A stretch of DNA of 7,297 nucleotides from Chloroflexota bacterium. Its GTDB lineage: Bacteria; Chloroflexota; Anaerolineae; UBA1429. Below are positions 1 through 6,917 of the stretch, piece by piece (positions within the stretch are counted from its first letter, which is position 1; each line of letters opens with the position of its first letter). The notes beneath the pieces were generated by a model, which saw only the letters and a list, made by a program, of their open reading frames with translations, did no database searches and was not told the DNA's origin. The stretch is from positions 1 to 7,297 of the forward strand of contig JAAZBY010000546.1 of assembly GCA_012513595.1 (NCBI GenBank), in the 5' to 3' direction. The position numbers and the translations under genes were made by a program.

Positions 1-1
1 G

Positions 2-784
2 GACCTGAGCAACCGCGCGACCTTGGCCGCCCACGCCGACACGCCAGAGCATGACCCAGCGGCGCTGCTCGTCGATCACGGTGGGCTGGTCTGGGATCTG
101 CTCCGTTCGGGACGGATACGCCGCCTCGACCTGGTCACTGACAACAGCGGGCTGGAGCTGCTCAGCGATCTGGGGCTGGTCGACGCGCTCCTGGAGCGCG
201 GGCTGGTGCAGCACGTCCGCCTGCACCTAAAGCCGCAGCCCTACTTTGTGTCCGACGCCATGATTGGGGACTGCGAACGTACCATTGCTGCCCTGCAGTC
301 GTCGGGTGAGGCCGCTCTGCAGCGCATCGGCGCCCGGCTGGACGGTTCCATGCGCCGGGGCGCCCTAAGCCTGGCCACGCACCCATTCTGGGCCACGCAT
401 CTCTTCTTCAGCCAGCTGCCCTCCGCGCTGCGCGGGGAGCTGGCGGGCGCCGACTTGCTGGTGCTCAAGGGAGACGTGAACTACCGCCGCCTGCTCGAGG
501 ACCGCCACTGGCCGCCGACGACGCGGCTGGAAGAGGTCACGCAGTTCGTGCCGACATCGACCCTCAGCCTGCGCACGCTCAAGGCGGAGATCATGGTGGG
601 CCTGGCGGAGGGGCAGGCCGAAAGCCTGGACCGCGAGGACCCGACCTGGCGCATCAATGGGCGCCGCGGTCTGGTGCACCTGGTTCGTCGCGAGTCAGTC
701 TCCTCTCCAACACGTTTTTCGCCATCGGGCGCAGGTAACGGCCTCCGCCAGACGAAAGTATGCTATAATGGCCAGGAAACATGA
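2..784 (+). CDS. ARMT1-like DUF89 damage-control phosphatase, 3' part (5' end outside window)
   Basis: The reading frame is open to the left edge, so the start codon and probably the N-terminal 150-200 residues lie outside. The first codons read DLSNRA, matching the 'GNRADLS' region of the family. Numbering from the Leu codon at 23, I see DNSGLEL (D40, N41) and FVSD (D78), the metal-binding Asp/Asn/Asp set of DUF89 proteins. These are followed by LKGDVNYRRL (149-158) and LRTLKAEI (183-190), both hallmarks of the ARMT1 (subfamily III) branch. Known members are metal-dependent phosphatases acting on sugar phosphates such as fructose 1-phosphate, and are thought to remove damaged or harmful phosphometabolites. 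The substrate here is unknown. Family similarity ends near residue 222; the last 30 residues look unconserved and contain the xseA promoter. The TGA stop overlaps the xseA start (ATGA). Family assignment is firm, enzymatic detail is inferred. Confidence 0.88.
   Translation, partial: DLSNRATLAAHADTPEHDPAALLVDHGGLVWDLLRSGRIRRLDLVTDNSGLELLSDLGLVDALLERGLVQHVRLHLKPQPYFVSDAMIGDCERTIAALQSSGEAALQRIGARLDGSMRRGALSLATHPFWATHLFFSQLPSALRGELAGADLLVLKGDVNYRRLLEDRHWPPTTRLEEVTQFVPTSTLSLRTLKAEIMVGLAEGQAESLDREDPTWRINGRRGLVHLVRRESVSSPTRFSPSGAGNGLRQTKVCYNGQET
761..769 (+). promoter_or_regulatory. Extended -10 promoter for xseAB
   Basis: A perfect TATAAT (764-769) is preceded by TGC (761-763), giving a TGn extended -10 element. 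No convincing -35 is seen at 741-746 (GCCTCC), which an extended -10 can tolerate. Transcription would start near 776-777, only 4-5 nt before the xseA ATG at 781, so the transcript would be nearly leaderless. An AGGA (774-777) lies only 3 nt from the ATG, too close for normal ribosome pairing. Translation from the longer upstream transcript would instead rely on the ATGA overlap. The promoter call is inferred from the motif. Confidence 0.6.
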
Positions 785-2007
785 TTGTCTATTCCGTAAT
801 TGAGCTCACGCGCCACATAAAGGCCCTGCTCGACGCCGACGACGCGCTGGCAGATTGCGCCGTCGAGGGTGAGGTGTCTGGCAGCAAGCTGGCCAGTTCG
901 GGGCACTTTTACTTTACGCTCAAAGACAGTGAGGCGGAGCTCAAGTGCGTCATGTGGCGCTCGCAGGCGTCGCGCACCACCCTGCCGCAGCAGGGAGAGC
1001 GCATCCGCGCTACCGGCTATGTCTCGGTGTACGAGCGTGGCGGCGCCTATCAGTTCTACGCCAGCACGCTGCAGGCCGTGGGCGATGGCGACCTCTGGCG
1101 GCAGTTCCTGGAACTGCGCGACCGGTTGCGTGCTGAGGGACTGTTTGACGAGGCCCTCAAACGCCCGTTGCCCGCCTGGGTCCGGCGCATTGGGGTGGTC
1201 ACTTCAGAGACGGGGGCAGCCTTTCAGGACATCCTGAACGTCCTGGCGGCACGTTGGCCGTTGGCCGAAGTGGTCCTGTCACCCTCTCTGGTACAGGGAA
1301 GCGCGGCCCCGGCCGCGCTCGTTCGCGCGCTGCGGAACGTGGCGCGCTATGGCGACGTGGACGTGATCATCATCGCCCGCGGCGGCGGCTCGATCGAGGA
1401 CTTGTGGGCTTTCAACGACGAATCGTTGGCCCGAGCGGTGGCCGCCTGCGAGATCCCGGTGGTCACCGGCGTCGGGCACGAGACCGATTTCACCATCGTC
1501 GATTTTGTCGCTGACTATCGCGCCCCGACGCCGTCGGCGGCCGCCGCGGCCGTCGTTCCCGATATCGGCGAGGTGGCGGGGCGGGTAGCCACGATGACTG
1601 AGCGGCTGTGCAGCCTCGTCGAAGAGGGGCTGTACCGGCGGCGGGAACGGCTGGCCGGCCTACGGCGTCTGTTGGAGCAGCACTCGCCGCTGCGCCGCGT
1701 CGCCGAGTTCATCCAGCGCGTCGACGAGATGGCGCATCGCATGAGCGTCACCATTGAGCATGCCCTGCGCGTGCAGCGCATGCGCGTCGAGGCGTCCGCT
1801 GACCGTCTGAAAGCTCTGGACCCGCGACTGGTCCTTGGGCGTGGCTATGCAATCGTTCGCGACAGCGAAACGGGCCGCGTGCTGAGCAACACCGCACTCA
1901 CCGCCGTTGACCGCGACCTAGCGATTCGGTTGCACCGGGGGCAGCTCGTCGCGCGAGTCCGTAGGGTCGTTCCGTGGGACCAGGATACTGATGGGGGGCA
2001 GACCTAG
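781..2007 (+). CDS. xseA: Exonuclease VII large subunit
   Basis: This 408-residue protein has the normal two-part layout. An N-terminal OB-fold (about 3-100) carries VEGEVSG (28-34) and SGHFYFTLKD (40-49) and binds single-stranded DNA. The catalytic domain (about 115-400) carries IIIARGGGSIEDLWAFND (196-213), VTGVGHETDFTIVDFVAD (228-245) and YRAPTPSAAAA (246-256), then a helical region and LVLGRGYAIV (350-359). XseA with several XseB chains forms the cytoplasmic enzyme that degrades single-stranded DNA from both ends without needing added metal ions, and acts in mismatch repair and damage tolerance. Length is close to the usual 400-450, with a rather short helical arm. The start is fixed by homology (MIVYSVIELTRHIK) and by the 4-bp overlap with the preceding gene. 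xseB follows after 3 bp. Confidence 0.97.
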   Translation: MIVYSVIELTRHIKALLDADDALADCAVEGEVSGSKLASSGHFYFTLKDSEAELKCVMWRSQASRTTLPQQGERIRATGYVSVYERGGAYQFYASTLQAVGDGDLWRQFLELRDRLRAEGLFDEALKRPLPAWVRRIGVVTSETGAAFQDILNVLAARWPLAEVVLSPSLVQGSAAPAALVRALRNVARYGDVDVIIIARGGGSIEDLWAFNDESLARAVAACEIPVVTGVGHETDFTIVDFVADYRAPTPSAAAAAVVPDIGEVAGRVATMTERLCSLVEEGLYRRRERLAGLRRLLEQHSPLRRVAEFIQRVDEMAHRMSVTIEHALRVQRMRVEASADRLKALDPRLVLGRGYAIVRDSETGRVLSNTALTAVDRDLAIRLHRGQLVARVRRVVPWDQDTDGGQT

Positions 2008-2010
2008 GAT

Positions 2011-2244
2011 ATGGACATCTCGGAGATTGAGGCACTCAGCTTCGAAGATAGCTACACCCGGCTGGAGCAGGTCATCAAGATGCTCGAGAACGGCGAGCTG
2101 ACTCTGGAAGAGTCGGTGGCCCTCTACGAAGAGGGGATGTCGTTGGCCAAGCACTGTGGCCGCCACCTGGACCGTGCGGAGCTCAAGGTCTCTCAGTTGC
2201 TGGCCTCCGTGGCGGACGACGCGGAACCCGAAGACCTGGCCTGA
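2011..2244 (+). CDS. xseB: Exonuclease VII small subunit
   Basis: The 77-residue product matches the XseB family in length (E. coli XseB is 80) and pattern: LSFEDSYTRLEQVIKMLE, then GELTLEESVALYEEGMSL, then a C-terminal helix CGRHLDRAELKVSQLL. These form the short helical bundle that wraps the arm of XseA and is needed for activity. The ATG lies 3 bp after the xseA stop. The nearest purine-rich stretches are AGG 2 nt before the ATG and GGGGGG (1993-1998) about 12 nt before it, neither well placed, so translational coupling to xseA is likely. The acidic tail (ADDAEPEDLA) is not conserved. It is the last gene of the plus-strand cluster. Confidence 0.96.
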   Translation: MDISEIEALSFEDSYTRLEQVIKMLENGELTLEESVALYEEGMSLAKHCGRHLDRAELKVSQLLASVADDAEPEDLA

Positions 2245-2274
2245 AGGCCTCCTGCCCCAGGCTGCACGTGTAGC

Positions 2275-2316
2275 GGGCGCCTTGCCCGGCTGGCCTCCCT
2301 GCTAGCCGGCTCGCCC
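2275..2316. terminator. GC-rich stem-loop between convergent genes
   Basis: The 211-bp gap between xseB and the convergent kinase-like gene (2245-2455) contains no plausible gene. It holds a nested inverted repeat. The inner arms are CCGGCTGGC (2286-2294) and GCTAGCCGG (2301-2309) with a 6-nt loop and one G-U pair; the outer arms are GGGCG (2275-2279) and CGCCC (2312-2316). The position suits a two-way transcription terminator, but no T-run follows on either strand, so it is not a classical intrinsic terminator. A smaller GGCC-TGAA-GGCC hairpin spans the xseB stop (2238-2249). Confidence 0.4.
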
Positions 2317-2455
2317 CTGTAGTACGGCCCACACCTCCCCACGGGCCGCCCGGCCGCCCGCGCGCATGGGCAGGGCGTTTCCATCGCGTCCTCGTTGCCA
2401 TCTGTGTCCAGGTCTGCGCGCAGGCTGTGGCGCGTGGCCTCTTTCTGCGCCCCGT

Positions 2456-4135
2456 CTACCAGGAGGGCGGCCCCTCCGTGCGCACCGGCAGCGGCGTACG
2501 ATTCGGCGTCGCGGTATGTGTCGGCGCCGGAGTGTTGCTCGCCGTCGGTGAGGCGGACGGAGTGCGCGTCATGGTGGGCGTGTAGGTAGGATACGGCGTC
2601 CTCGTCGGGTAAGGCGTGCGCGTAGGGTATGGCGTGGCGGTGCCCAGGTCAGGAGTGGCAGAGGGCCTCGGCGTAGGGCTGGCCCCCGGCGTGTAGGTCG
2701 GGCGCGGCGTAGGGCTGGCCTCCATCGTCGGCGCGGTGGTTGCGGTCGCCGTCGGTACCGCCGTGGCGGGGATGGTGGCGACCTCCAGCCGGTAGGTACA
2801 CTCGGGCCCGAAGCGGTCCTGGTTTGTTACCGACAGGATGGCCACACCGTCTGCCTCGGCGGTCAGGATCACTTCGGAGGCCAGCATGCCCGGGATGGCG
2901 TCGTCGTTGACCAGGCTACGCCCGTCGGCCAGCACCTCCAGGCGGGTGTCAACCCCCGCAGCGAGCGCCGTGGTGCGGATGGCATAGGTGGTTCCCGCCC
3001 TGATGCGCAGGACGGCGCGGTCCACGTCACCCTCCGGGTCAAAGGCGCGCAGCTGGCTGTCTCCCACCGAGATAGGCGGCGGGTCGGCATCGTCGGGCTC
3101 GTAGGCATCGGCAGCGCCGGGGGTCTCCGCAGGCGCCGGGGCGGCCGCAGCGCTGGCAGGGCCCGGCACTTGGCTCGGCGTGGGGCTGGGCACCCCACCA
3201 CTGATAACACTGCCCAACCGCCAGACGCTCACGGCCAGCAGCAGAATCACCAGGAGCCCGGCCAGGCCCGCCACGCGCCCCGGCCGCAGGCGCTGCAGAA
3301 CGATGCCCAGTTGCCCCCCAATGCTCTCCGCCTGCACGCGTCGCAGGTTCTTCAGCAGCTCCTCGGCAGACTGATAACGATCCTCGCGGCGCTGCTCCAG
3401 GCAGCGCAGGATGACGCACTCGAGCGAGGTCGGCACCCCCTCCGTGTGCTGGTGCGGGGGAAGGCGGTCCTGGGCGTAGGGGCACCCGGTCAGCGCCTCG
3501 TACATCACCAGGCCCAGGGCATAGAGGTCCGAACGCTGATCGAGGGCGCCGGTCGAGGTGGCCTGTTCGGGCGACATGTAGGCGGGCGTGCCGGGATGGC
3601 CACCGTGAGGTTGCGTGCGGGTGGTATCCTCGGGCAGTTGCGCTACGCCGAACCCCGTCAGGCGCGCGGCGCCGTCCTCGCCGAGCAGGATATTGGCGGG
3701 CTTGATATCGCGATGTACGATCCCGCGCCGGCAGGTAGCGGCGATGGCCTGGCCGATGTCGGTGGCCAGGGCCACTGTCTCCTCGGGAGACAGCCTGCCC
3801 CGCGCATCTAGCGCCTGGCGCAGGGTCTTCCCGGGCACGTACGGATAGACGAGCGCCAGGGCGCCGTCCGCCTCCTCGTAACAGGCCAACGGCGAGAGGA
3901 CCTGCGCGCAGTCCAGGCCGCGCATGGCCGCGTAGGCGGTGCGCAGGCGTGCCCGCGCCCCCTGCCAGGCGTCTCCCCGCGGCACGGTCTGCTCTGCGCG
4001 CAGCCGCTGCACGACAACCTGGCTGCCGTTCTCCAGATCGTGCCCAAGGTAAGTCACCTCGAGGGAGTCCTCGCAAAGGACTTGATCGAGGTGATATCTG
4101 CTACCCAACGGGCCGTCGCACGTCTGCGGCTCCAC
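2456..4135 (-). CDS. Receptor-type Ser/Thr protein pseudokinase with outer PPC-like domain and Thr/Pro tail
   Basis: 559 residues, GTG start. A bacterial Ser/Thr kinase fold (about 12-268) is followed by one membrane span (about 288-307), a low-complexity linker, a pre-peptidase C-terminal (PPC)-like beta domain (about 343-456, DAYEPDD, EGDVDRAV, YAIRTTAL, VDTRLEVL) and a Thr/Pro-rich tail (457-559). The C-lobe is recognisable: HRDIKPAN (141-148), GTPAYMSPEQ (182-191), SDLYALG (202-208). Catalytic residues are missing. The VAIK lysine is Gln43 (VVVQRL), the DFG Asp is Gly161 (TGFG), the glycine loop is replaced by LCEDSLEVTYLG (20-31), and the N-lobe has no lysine before residue 103. I therefore infer a pseudokinase that may bind partners rather than phosphorylate them. 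The outer region probably faces the envelope. The start is supported by GGGGG 6 nt upstream and by the fold beginning soon after. It lies 118 bp downstream of feoC and may have its own promoter. Confidence 0.88.
   Translation of the reverse strand: MEPQTCDGPLGSRYHLDQVLCEDSLEVTYLGHDLENGSQVVVQRLRAEQTVPRGDAWQGARARLRTAYAAMRGLDCAQVLSPLACYEEADGALALVYPYVPGKTLRQALDARGRLSPEETVALATDIGQAIAATCRRGIVHRDIKPANILLGEDGAARLTGFGVAQLPEDTTRTQPHGGHPGTPAYMSPEQATSTGALDQRSDLYALGLVMYEALTGCPYAQDRLPPHQHTEGVPTSLECVILRCLEQRREDRYQSAEELLKNLRRVQAESIGGQLGIVLQRLRPGRVAGLAGLLVILLLAVSVWRLGSVISGGVPSPTPSQVPGPASAAAAPAPAETPGAADAYEPDDADPPPISVGDSQLRAFDPEGDVDRAVLRIRAGTTYAIRTTALAAGVDTRLEVLADGRSLVNDDAIPGMLASEVILTAEADGVAILSVTNQDRFGPECTYRLEVATIPATAVPTATATTAPTMEASPTPRPTYTPGASPTPRPSATPDLGTATPYPTRTPYPTRTPYPTYTPTMTRTPSASPTASNTPAPTHTATPNRTPLPVRTEGPPSW
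2576..2637 (-). repeat. Short tandem repeat coding TPYPTR units in the tail
   Basis: Within the tail of the kinase-like gene, the hexapeptide TPYPTR/TPYPTY occurs three times in a row (about residues 501-518), encoded by near-identical 18-bp units on the minus strand. Related but looser SPTPRP units flank it (475-479 and 487-491). Such Thr/Pro repeats are common in envelope proteins of Chloroflexota and probably act as a flexible, possibly glycosylated spacer. Repeat number may vary between strains. Confidence 0.7.
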
Positions 4136-4178
4136 GAGAGACCCCCGCGCCCACTACCATGCTGCCCACTCTGCCGCG

Positions 4179-4207
4179 AGTATACGGGCAGTAGAGGGCA
4201 TCAGCAA
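4179..4207 (-). promoter_or_regulatory. Candidate promoter of the pseudokinase gene
   Basis: On the minus strand, TATACT (4184-4179, 5 of 6 matches to TATAAT) is preceded by a 17-bp spacer and TTGCTG (4207-4202, only the TTG matches). Transcription would start near 4172, giving a leader of about 37 nt before the GTG at 4135. The spacing is ideal but the -35 is weak, so this is a modest call. Together with the hairpin after feoC, it suggests that the gene can be expressed separately from the feo operon. Confidence 0.4.
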
Positions 4208-4230
4208 CAGCACGCGTCCAGGGGCCGCTC

Positions 4231-4253
4231 CCTGCGGCGCGGGACTCCGCAGG
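4231..4253 (-). terminator. Hairpin abutting the feoC stop codon
   Basis: CCTGCGG and CCGCAGG form a perfect 7-bp stem with a 9-nt loop, beginning directly after the feoC stop codon (4256-4254). The placement suggests a transcript end or a 3' stabilising structure for feoABC. No T-run follows on the minus strand, so termination would have to be inefficient or factor-dependent. Confidence 0.4.
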
Positions 4254-4535
4254 CTAGTGCCCCTGCAGGAGGCGCCTCCCCCGTTCCGTAAGGTTCCATA
4301 TCCGCGCCCCGCCGACGACGCGACAGGAAACTGCGGAAGGGCAGCCGTGGCAGCCCCCCGCACAACTGGCGGGCTGGGCGATGTGCCCAGAGGCAGCAAG
4401 CGTCTCCAGCATGGCCTCGAGCACCGCGGGATGCACGTCGAGGCGCTGCGCAAGAACAGGACCCGTGAACGCCGCCCCCGCCCCAAGTAGGCGTAGCAGC
4501 TCAATCAGGGGATCGCTCGCCATACTGTCATCCAT
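4254..4535 (-). CDS. feoC: FeoC-like winged-helix protein with four-cysteine cluster
   Basis: The 93-residue product starts with a small helix-turn-helix region (PLIELLRLLG, then VLAQRLDVHPAVLEAMLETL, then GHIAQ), as in the winged-helix fold of FeoC. This is followed by four cysteines spaced C-x3-C-x2-C-x5-C (residues 58, 62, 65, 71), then a basic C-terminal helix. In enterobacterial FeoC a similar cysteine set in the wing binds an oxygen-sensitive iron-sulfur cluster, and the protein regulates Feo, for example by protecting FeoB from proteolysis. Here the role is inferred from fold and position: it follows feoB by 21 bp as the last gene of the operon. I chose the ATG at 4535, with AAAGG about 10 nt upstream. 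A GTG at 4553 (6 residues longer, no spaced RBS) and an ATG at 4523 are alternatives. The sequence is not close to enterobacterial FeoC, so 'FeoC-like' is the safe name. Confidence 0.8.
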   Translation of the reverse strand: MDDSMASDPLIELLRLLGAGAAFTGPVLAQRLDVHPAVLEAMLETLAASGHIAQPASCAGGCHGCPSAVSCRVVGGARIWNLTERGRRLLQGH

Positions 4536-4556
4536 CTGCGCTACGCCTTTCACACC

Positions 4557-6590
4557 CTAGAGCAGGCGACTGCCCACCTGGAAAGCGATCACTCCGCCCA
4601 CCAGAGCCAGCACCGTCAGCAGCGCCACGTTCAGAAGCGCCCACTTCCATGAGCCGGTCTCCTGCCTGATCACCGCGACCGTGGAGACGCACGGGATAAA
4701 GAGCATCTCCGCCACCAGGAACGCCAGCCCAGCCGCGGGGCTCAGGCTGGCGCGCAGTGCTTCCGCAAGAGAGCCCGAGCTCTCGCCCACCCGGTACAGC
4801 ACTCCCATCGTCGCCACGGCGTTCTCCTTGGCGACGACGCTGGTGAGCATGGCCACCATGGCCCGCCAATCGAGCCCCATGAGACGCCCAACCGGCTCGA
4901 GAAGCAGCCCCAGCCGCCCCAGGGCACTCCCCTCCACCGTACCGGAAGGGAAAGCAGAGAGGGCCCAGACGACCACGGACATGCCCAGGATCACCGTGCC
5001 GGCCTTCTTGAGGAACGCGGTCAGGCGCGTCCAGACAAACAGGCCGATGGTCCGGGCATTCGGCAGGTGGTAGAGCGGCATCTCCATGATAAAGGGGGTC
5101 TCCTCCCGTTCGGGCACCAGCCGGTTCGCGACGGCACCGACGATGGCCAGGACAACCAGGGGCAGCCCCGTCAGTGCCCATGACACCTGCGCGGCCCGCT
5201 CCGGGAAAAAGACCGGCGCCAGAACAGCCAGAACCCCAAGGCGCGCCGCACAGGGCACCAGGGGGGCCAGCATGATGGTCAATACGCGGTTGCGGCGTGA
5301 CTCAATGACGCGCGTTCCCATGACCGCTGGGACGTTGCACCCAAAGCCCAAAAACAGTGGGATGAAGCTCTTGCCGTGCAGACCCAGAGCATGCATGAAG
5401 CGGTCCATGACGTAGGCCGAGCGCGACATGTATCCGGTGTCTTCCAGAACGCCCATGGCCGCAAAGAACACCGCCAGGATGGGCACGAAGGTGAGCATGG
5501 TGCCCGCCCCGCCCAATACCCCTTCCGCCAGCAGACCCGTGACCCAGGCGGGCCAACCCGTCAGCGATGCCGTCAGCCAGGCTCCGATGCGGTCTATGAT
5601 GTGCTCTTCGATCATGGCCTGCAGCGGCCCGCCAATGAGATAGGTGAGGGCGAACACGCCCGCCAGGATTGCGGCCAGCACCACGAGCCCCCCAACCGGG
5701 TGCGTGGCGACGGCATCCAGGCGTTGCGTCAGCGTCACTTGGCCCGTGCGCGGGTGAGTCAGGGCTGCCTTGGTGACCTGCCGGATCCAGGCATAGCGCC
5801 CGCCCGCCACTGCCAGCACGGCATCCTCATGGGCCTGCAGGATAGGCCAGACCTCGCCCCAACGATCCTCCGGAAGTGCCTGGCGAACCAGGTCAAAGAT
5901 CGCGCGGTCTCCTTCGAAGAGCTTGAGAGCCAGCCAGCCCGTATGGTAGGGGGCCGGCACATAGCCGTCGATGAGCGCTTCGATTCGCTCGAGCACCTGT
6001 TGGTGATCTGCGCGAACCTGGGGGCGCTGAGGCTCGGCTCCGGGGCCATTCTGGGCGATGTCTATGGCAGCGTCGAGCAGTTCGTGAACGCCGCGGGCCC
6101 GGGTAGCAACCATGGGGACCACAGGAACGCCGATGGCCTGGCTGAGGAGGTCCGCGTCAATCGCATAACCCTCCTGCTTGGCCACATCGATCATATTGAG
6201 GCCCAGCACGATAGGCACGTCCAGCGCCAGTAGCTCGGCGACGAGGTAGAGGTTGCGTTCGAGCAAGGCGGCGTTGATGACCACCATGACCACATCGGGA
6301 TGTTCACGGATGATGTACTCGCGCGCGACAACTTCCTCCGGCGAAGCAGCGCTGAGGCTGTAGGTCCCCGGCAGGTCTACCAGCTCCACCCGCAGACCAT
6401 GGTGATGGCAGAATCCGCTGCGACGTTCGACGGTTTTGCCCGGCCAGTTACCGACGTGTTGGTTGAGGCCGGTAAGCATGTTGAACACGGTGCTCTTGCC
6501 GACGTTGGGCTGGCCAGCGAGGGCGAAACGCAGCGCGGCACCGTCCCCCGTGAGATCGGGCGTCGCTTCCGGAGCGGGATGCTGTTTCAT
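4557..6590 (-). CDS. feoB: Ferrous iron transporter FeoB
   Basis: The 677-residue protein has the full FeoB layout. The cytoplasmic N-terminal GTPase domain (about 20-180) shows G1 GQPNVGKST (26-34), G2 Thr53 in GNWPGKTVE, G3 DLPGTYSL (72-79) and G4 NMID (132-135). A helical spacer follows (about 195-285), then the membrane channel with two gate repeats. Visible membrane motifs are FLGFGCNVPAVMGTR (413-427, Cys418), CAARLGV (447-453) and FIPCVSTVAV (631-640, Cys634). FeoB imports Fe(II) across the inner membrane, driven or gated by nucleotide hydrolysis. The family range is about 650-800 residues, so this is complete. The start at 6590 overlaps the feoA stop (ATGA) and gives the usual short lead to the G1 motif. 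The same frame stays open upstream to 6920, but that stretch lies opposite the feoA frame and is not coding. Confidence 0.97.
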   Translation of the reverse strand: MKQHPAPEATPDLTGDGAALRFALAGQPNVGKSTVFNMLTGLNQHVGNWPGKTVERRSGFCHHHGLRVELVDLPGTYSLSAASPEEVVAREYIIREHPDVVMVVINAALLERNLYLVAELLALDVPIVLGLNMIDVAKQEGYAIDADLLSQAIGVPVVPMVATRARGVHELLDAAIDIAQNGPGAEPQRPQVRADHQQVLERIEALIDGYVPAPYHTGWLALKLFEGDRAIFDLVRQALPEDRWGEVWPILQAHEDAVLAVAGGRYAWIRQVTKAALTHPRTGQVTLTQRLDAVATHPVGGLVVLAAILAGVFALTYLIGGPLQAMIEEHIIDRIGAWLTASLTGWPAWVTGLLAEGVLGGAGTMLTFVPILAVFFAAMGVLEDTGYMSRSAYVMDRFMHALGLHGKSFIPLFLGFGCNVPAVMGTRVIESRRNRVLTIMLAPLVPCAARLGVLAVLAPVFFPERAAQVSWALTGLPLVVLAIVGAVANRLVPEREETPFIMEMPLYHLPNARTIGLFVWTRLTAFLKKAGTVILGMSVVVWALSAFPSGTVEGSALGRLGLLLEPVGRLMGLDWRAMVAMLTSVVAKENAVATMGVLYRVGESSGSLAEALRASLSPAAGLAFLVAEMLFIPCVSTVAVIRQETGSWKWALLNVALLTVLALVGGVIAFQVGSRLL

Positions 6591-6826
6591 GAGGCGCTCC
6601 TGCGGACCAGGATGCGCATTGCCTGCCCCCTCCCGAGCGCCACCTGGGTGCCGAGGAGAGAGACGATGAGCGGTCCGCGGCCCGCATTGCGCGCCACAGC
6701 AACCTCCGCCCCCGGGGTGAAGCCCAATGCCGCTAGGCGGCCCACCGCGCAAGCGCCGCCTAGCGCGACGACCACACCCCGCTCCCCCGGCCGCAGTTCC
6801 GCCAAGGACACAGTAGAAGAACCCAT
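6587..6826 (-). CDS. feoA: FeoA, SH3-like partner of FeoB
   Basis: This 79-residue cytoplasmic protein has the typical FeoA pattern: SLAELRPGERG (7-17), GRLAALGFTPGAEVAV (29-44), GPLIVSLLGTQVALGRGQAMRILV (51-74). FeoA forms a small SH3-like barrel that docks on FeoB and is needed for Fe(II) uptake. The ATG at 6826 is supported by GAGGTG (6838-6833) 6 nt upstream and by alignment to the family start. An in-frame GTG at 6895 has no ribosome binding site and would add 23 residues with no family similarity. The gene is first in the operon and overlaps feoB by 4 bp. Confidence 0.94.
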   Translation of the reverse strand: MGSSTVSLAELRPGERGVVVALGGACAVGRLAALGFTPGAEVAVARNAGRGPLIVSLLGTQVALGRGQAMRILVRRSAS

Positions 6827-6917
6827 CGATCGCACCTCTGTAGCGCCGCCAGGTGGGCGCGCCACCGAAACGGGTATGGCGGTGCTCGCCCGCACTGCTG
6901 TAAAGATTGTTGAGCTG

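Noticed and set aside
709..717. T-run (GTTTTT) as an intrinsic terminator before xseA
   Set aside because: No stable stem directly precedes it, and it lies inside the open phosphatase frame.
3170..3811. Plus-strand open frame (213 codons) opposite the kinase-like gene
   Set aside because: Antisense shadow; the minus-strand frame shows the kinase motifs and membrane span.
3640..4030. Missing kinase residues caused by a frameshift or sequencing error
   Set aside because: The frame is continuous through both sites, the surrounding residues align normally, and each substitution is a clean in-frame codon (CAG, GGG). A single-base error could not explain all the losses.
5376..6233. Long plus-strand open frame (285 codons) opposite feoB
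   Set aside because: It is an antisense shadow of a clearly conserved gene in GC-rich DNA; the His/Gln/Arg-rich translation has no recognisable domain.
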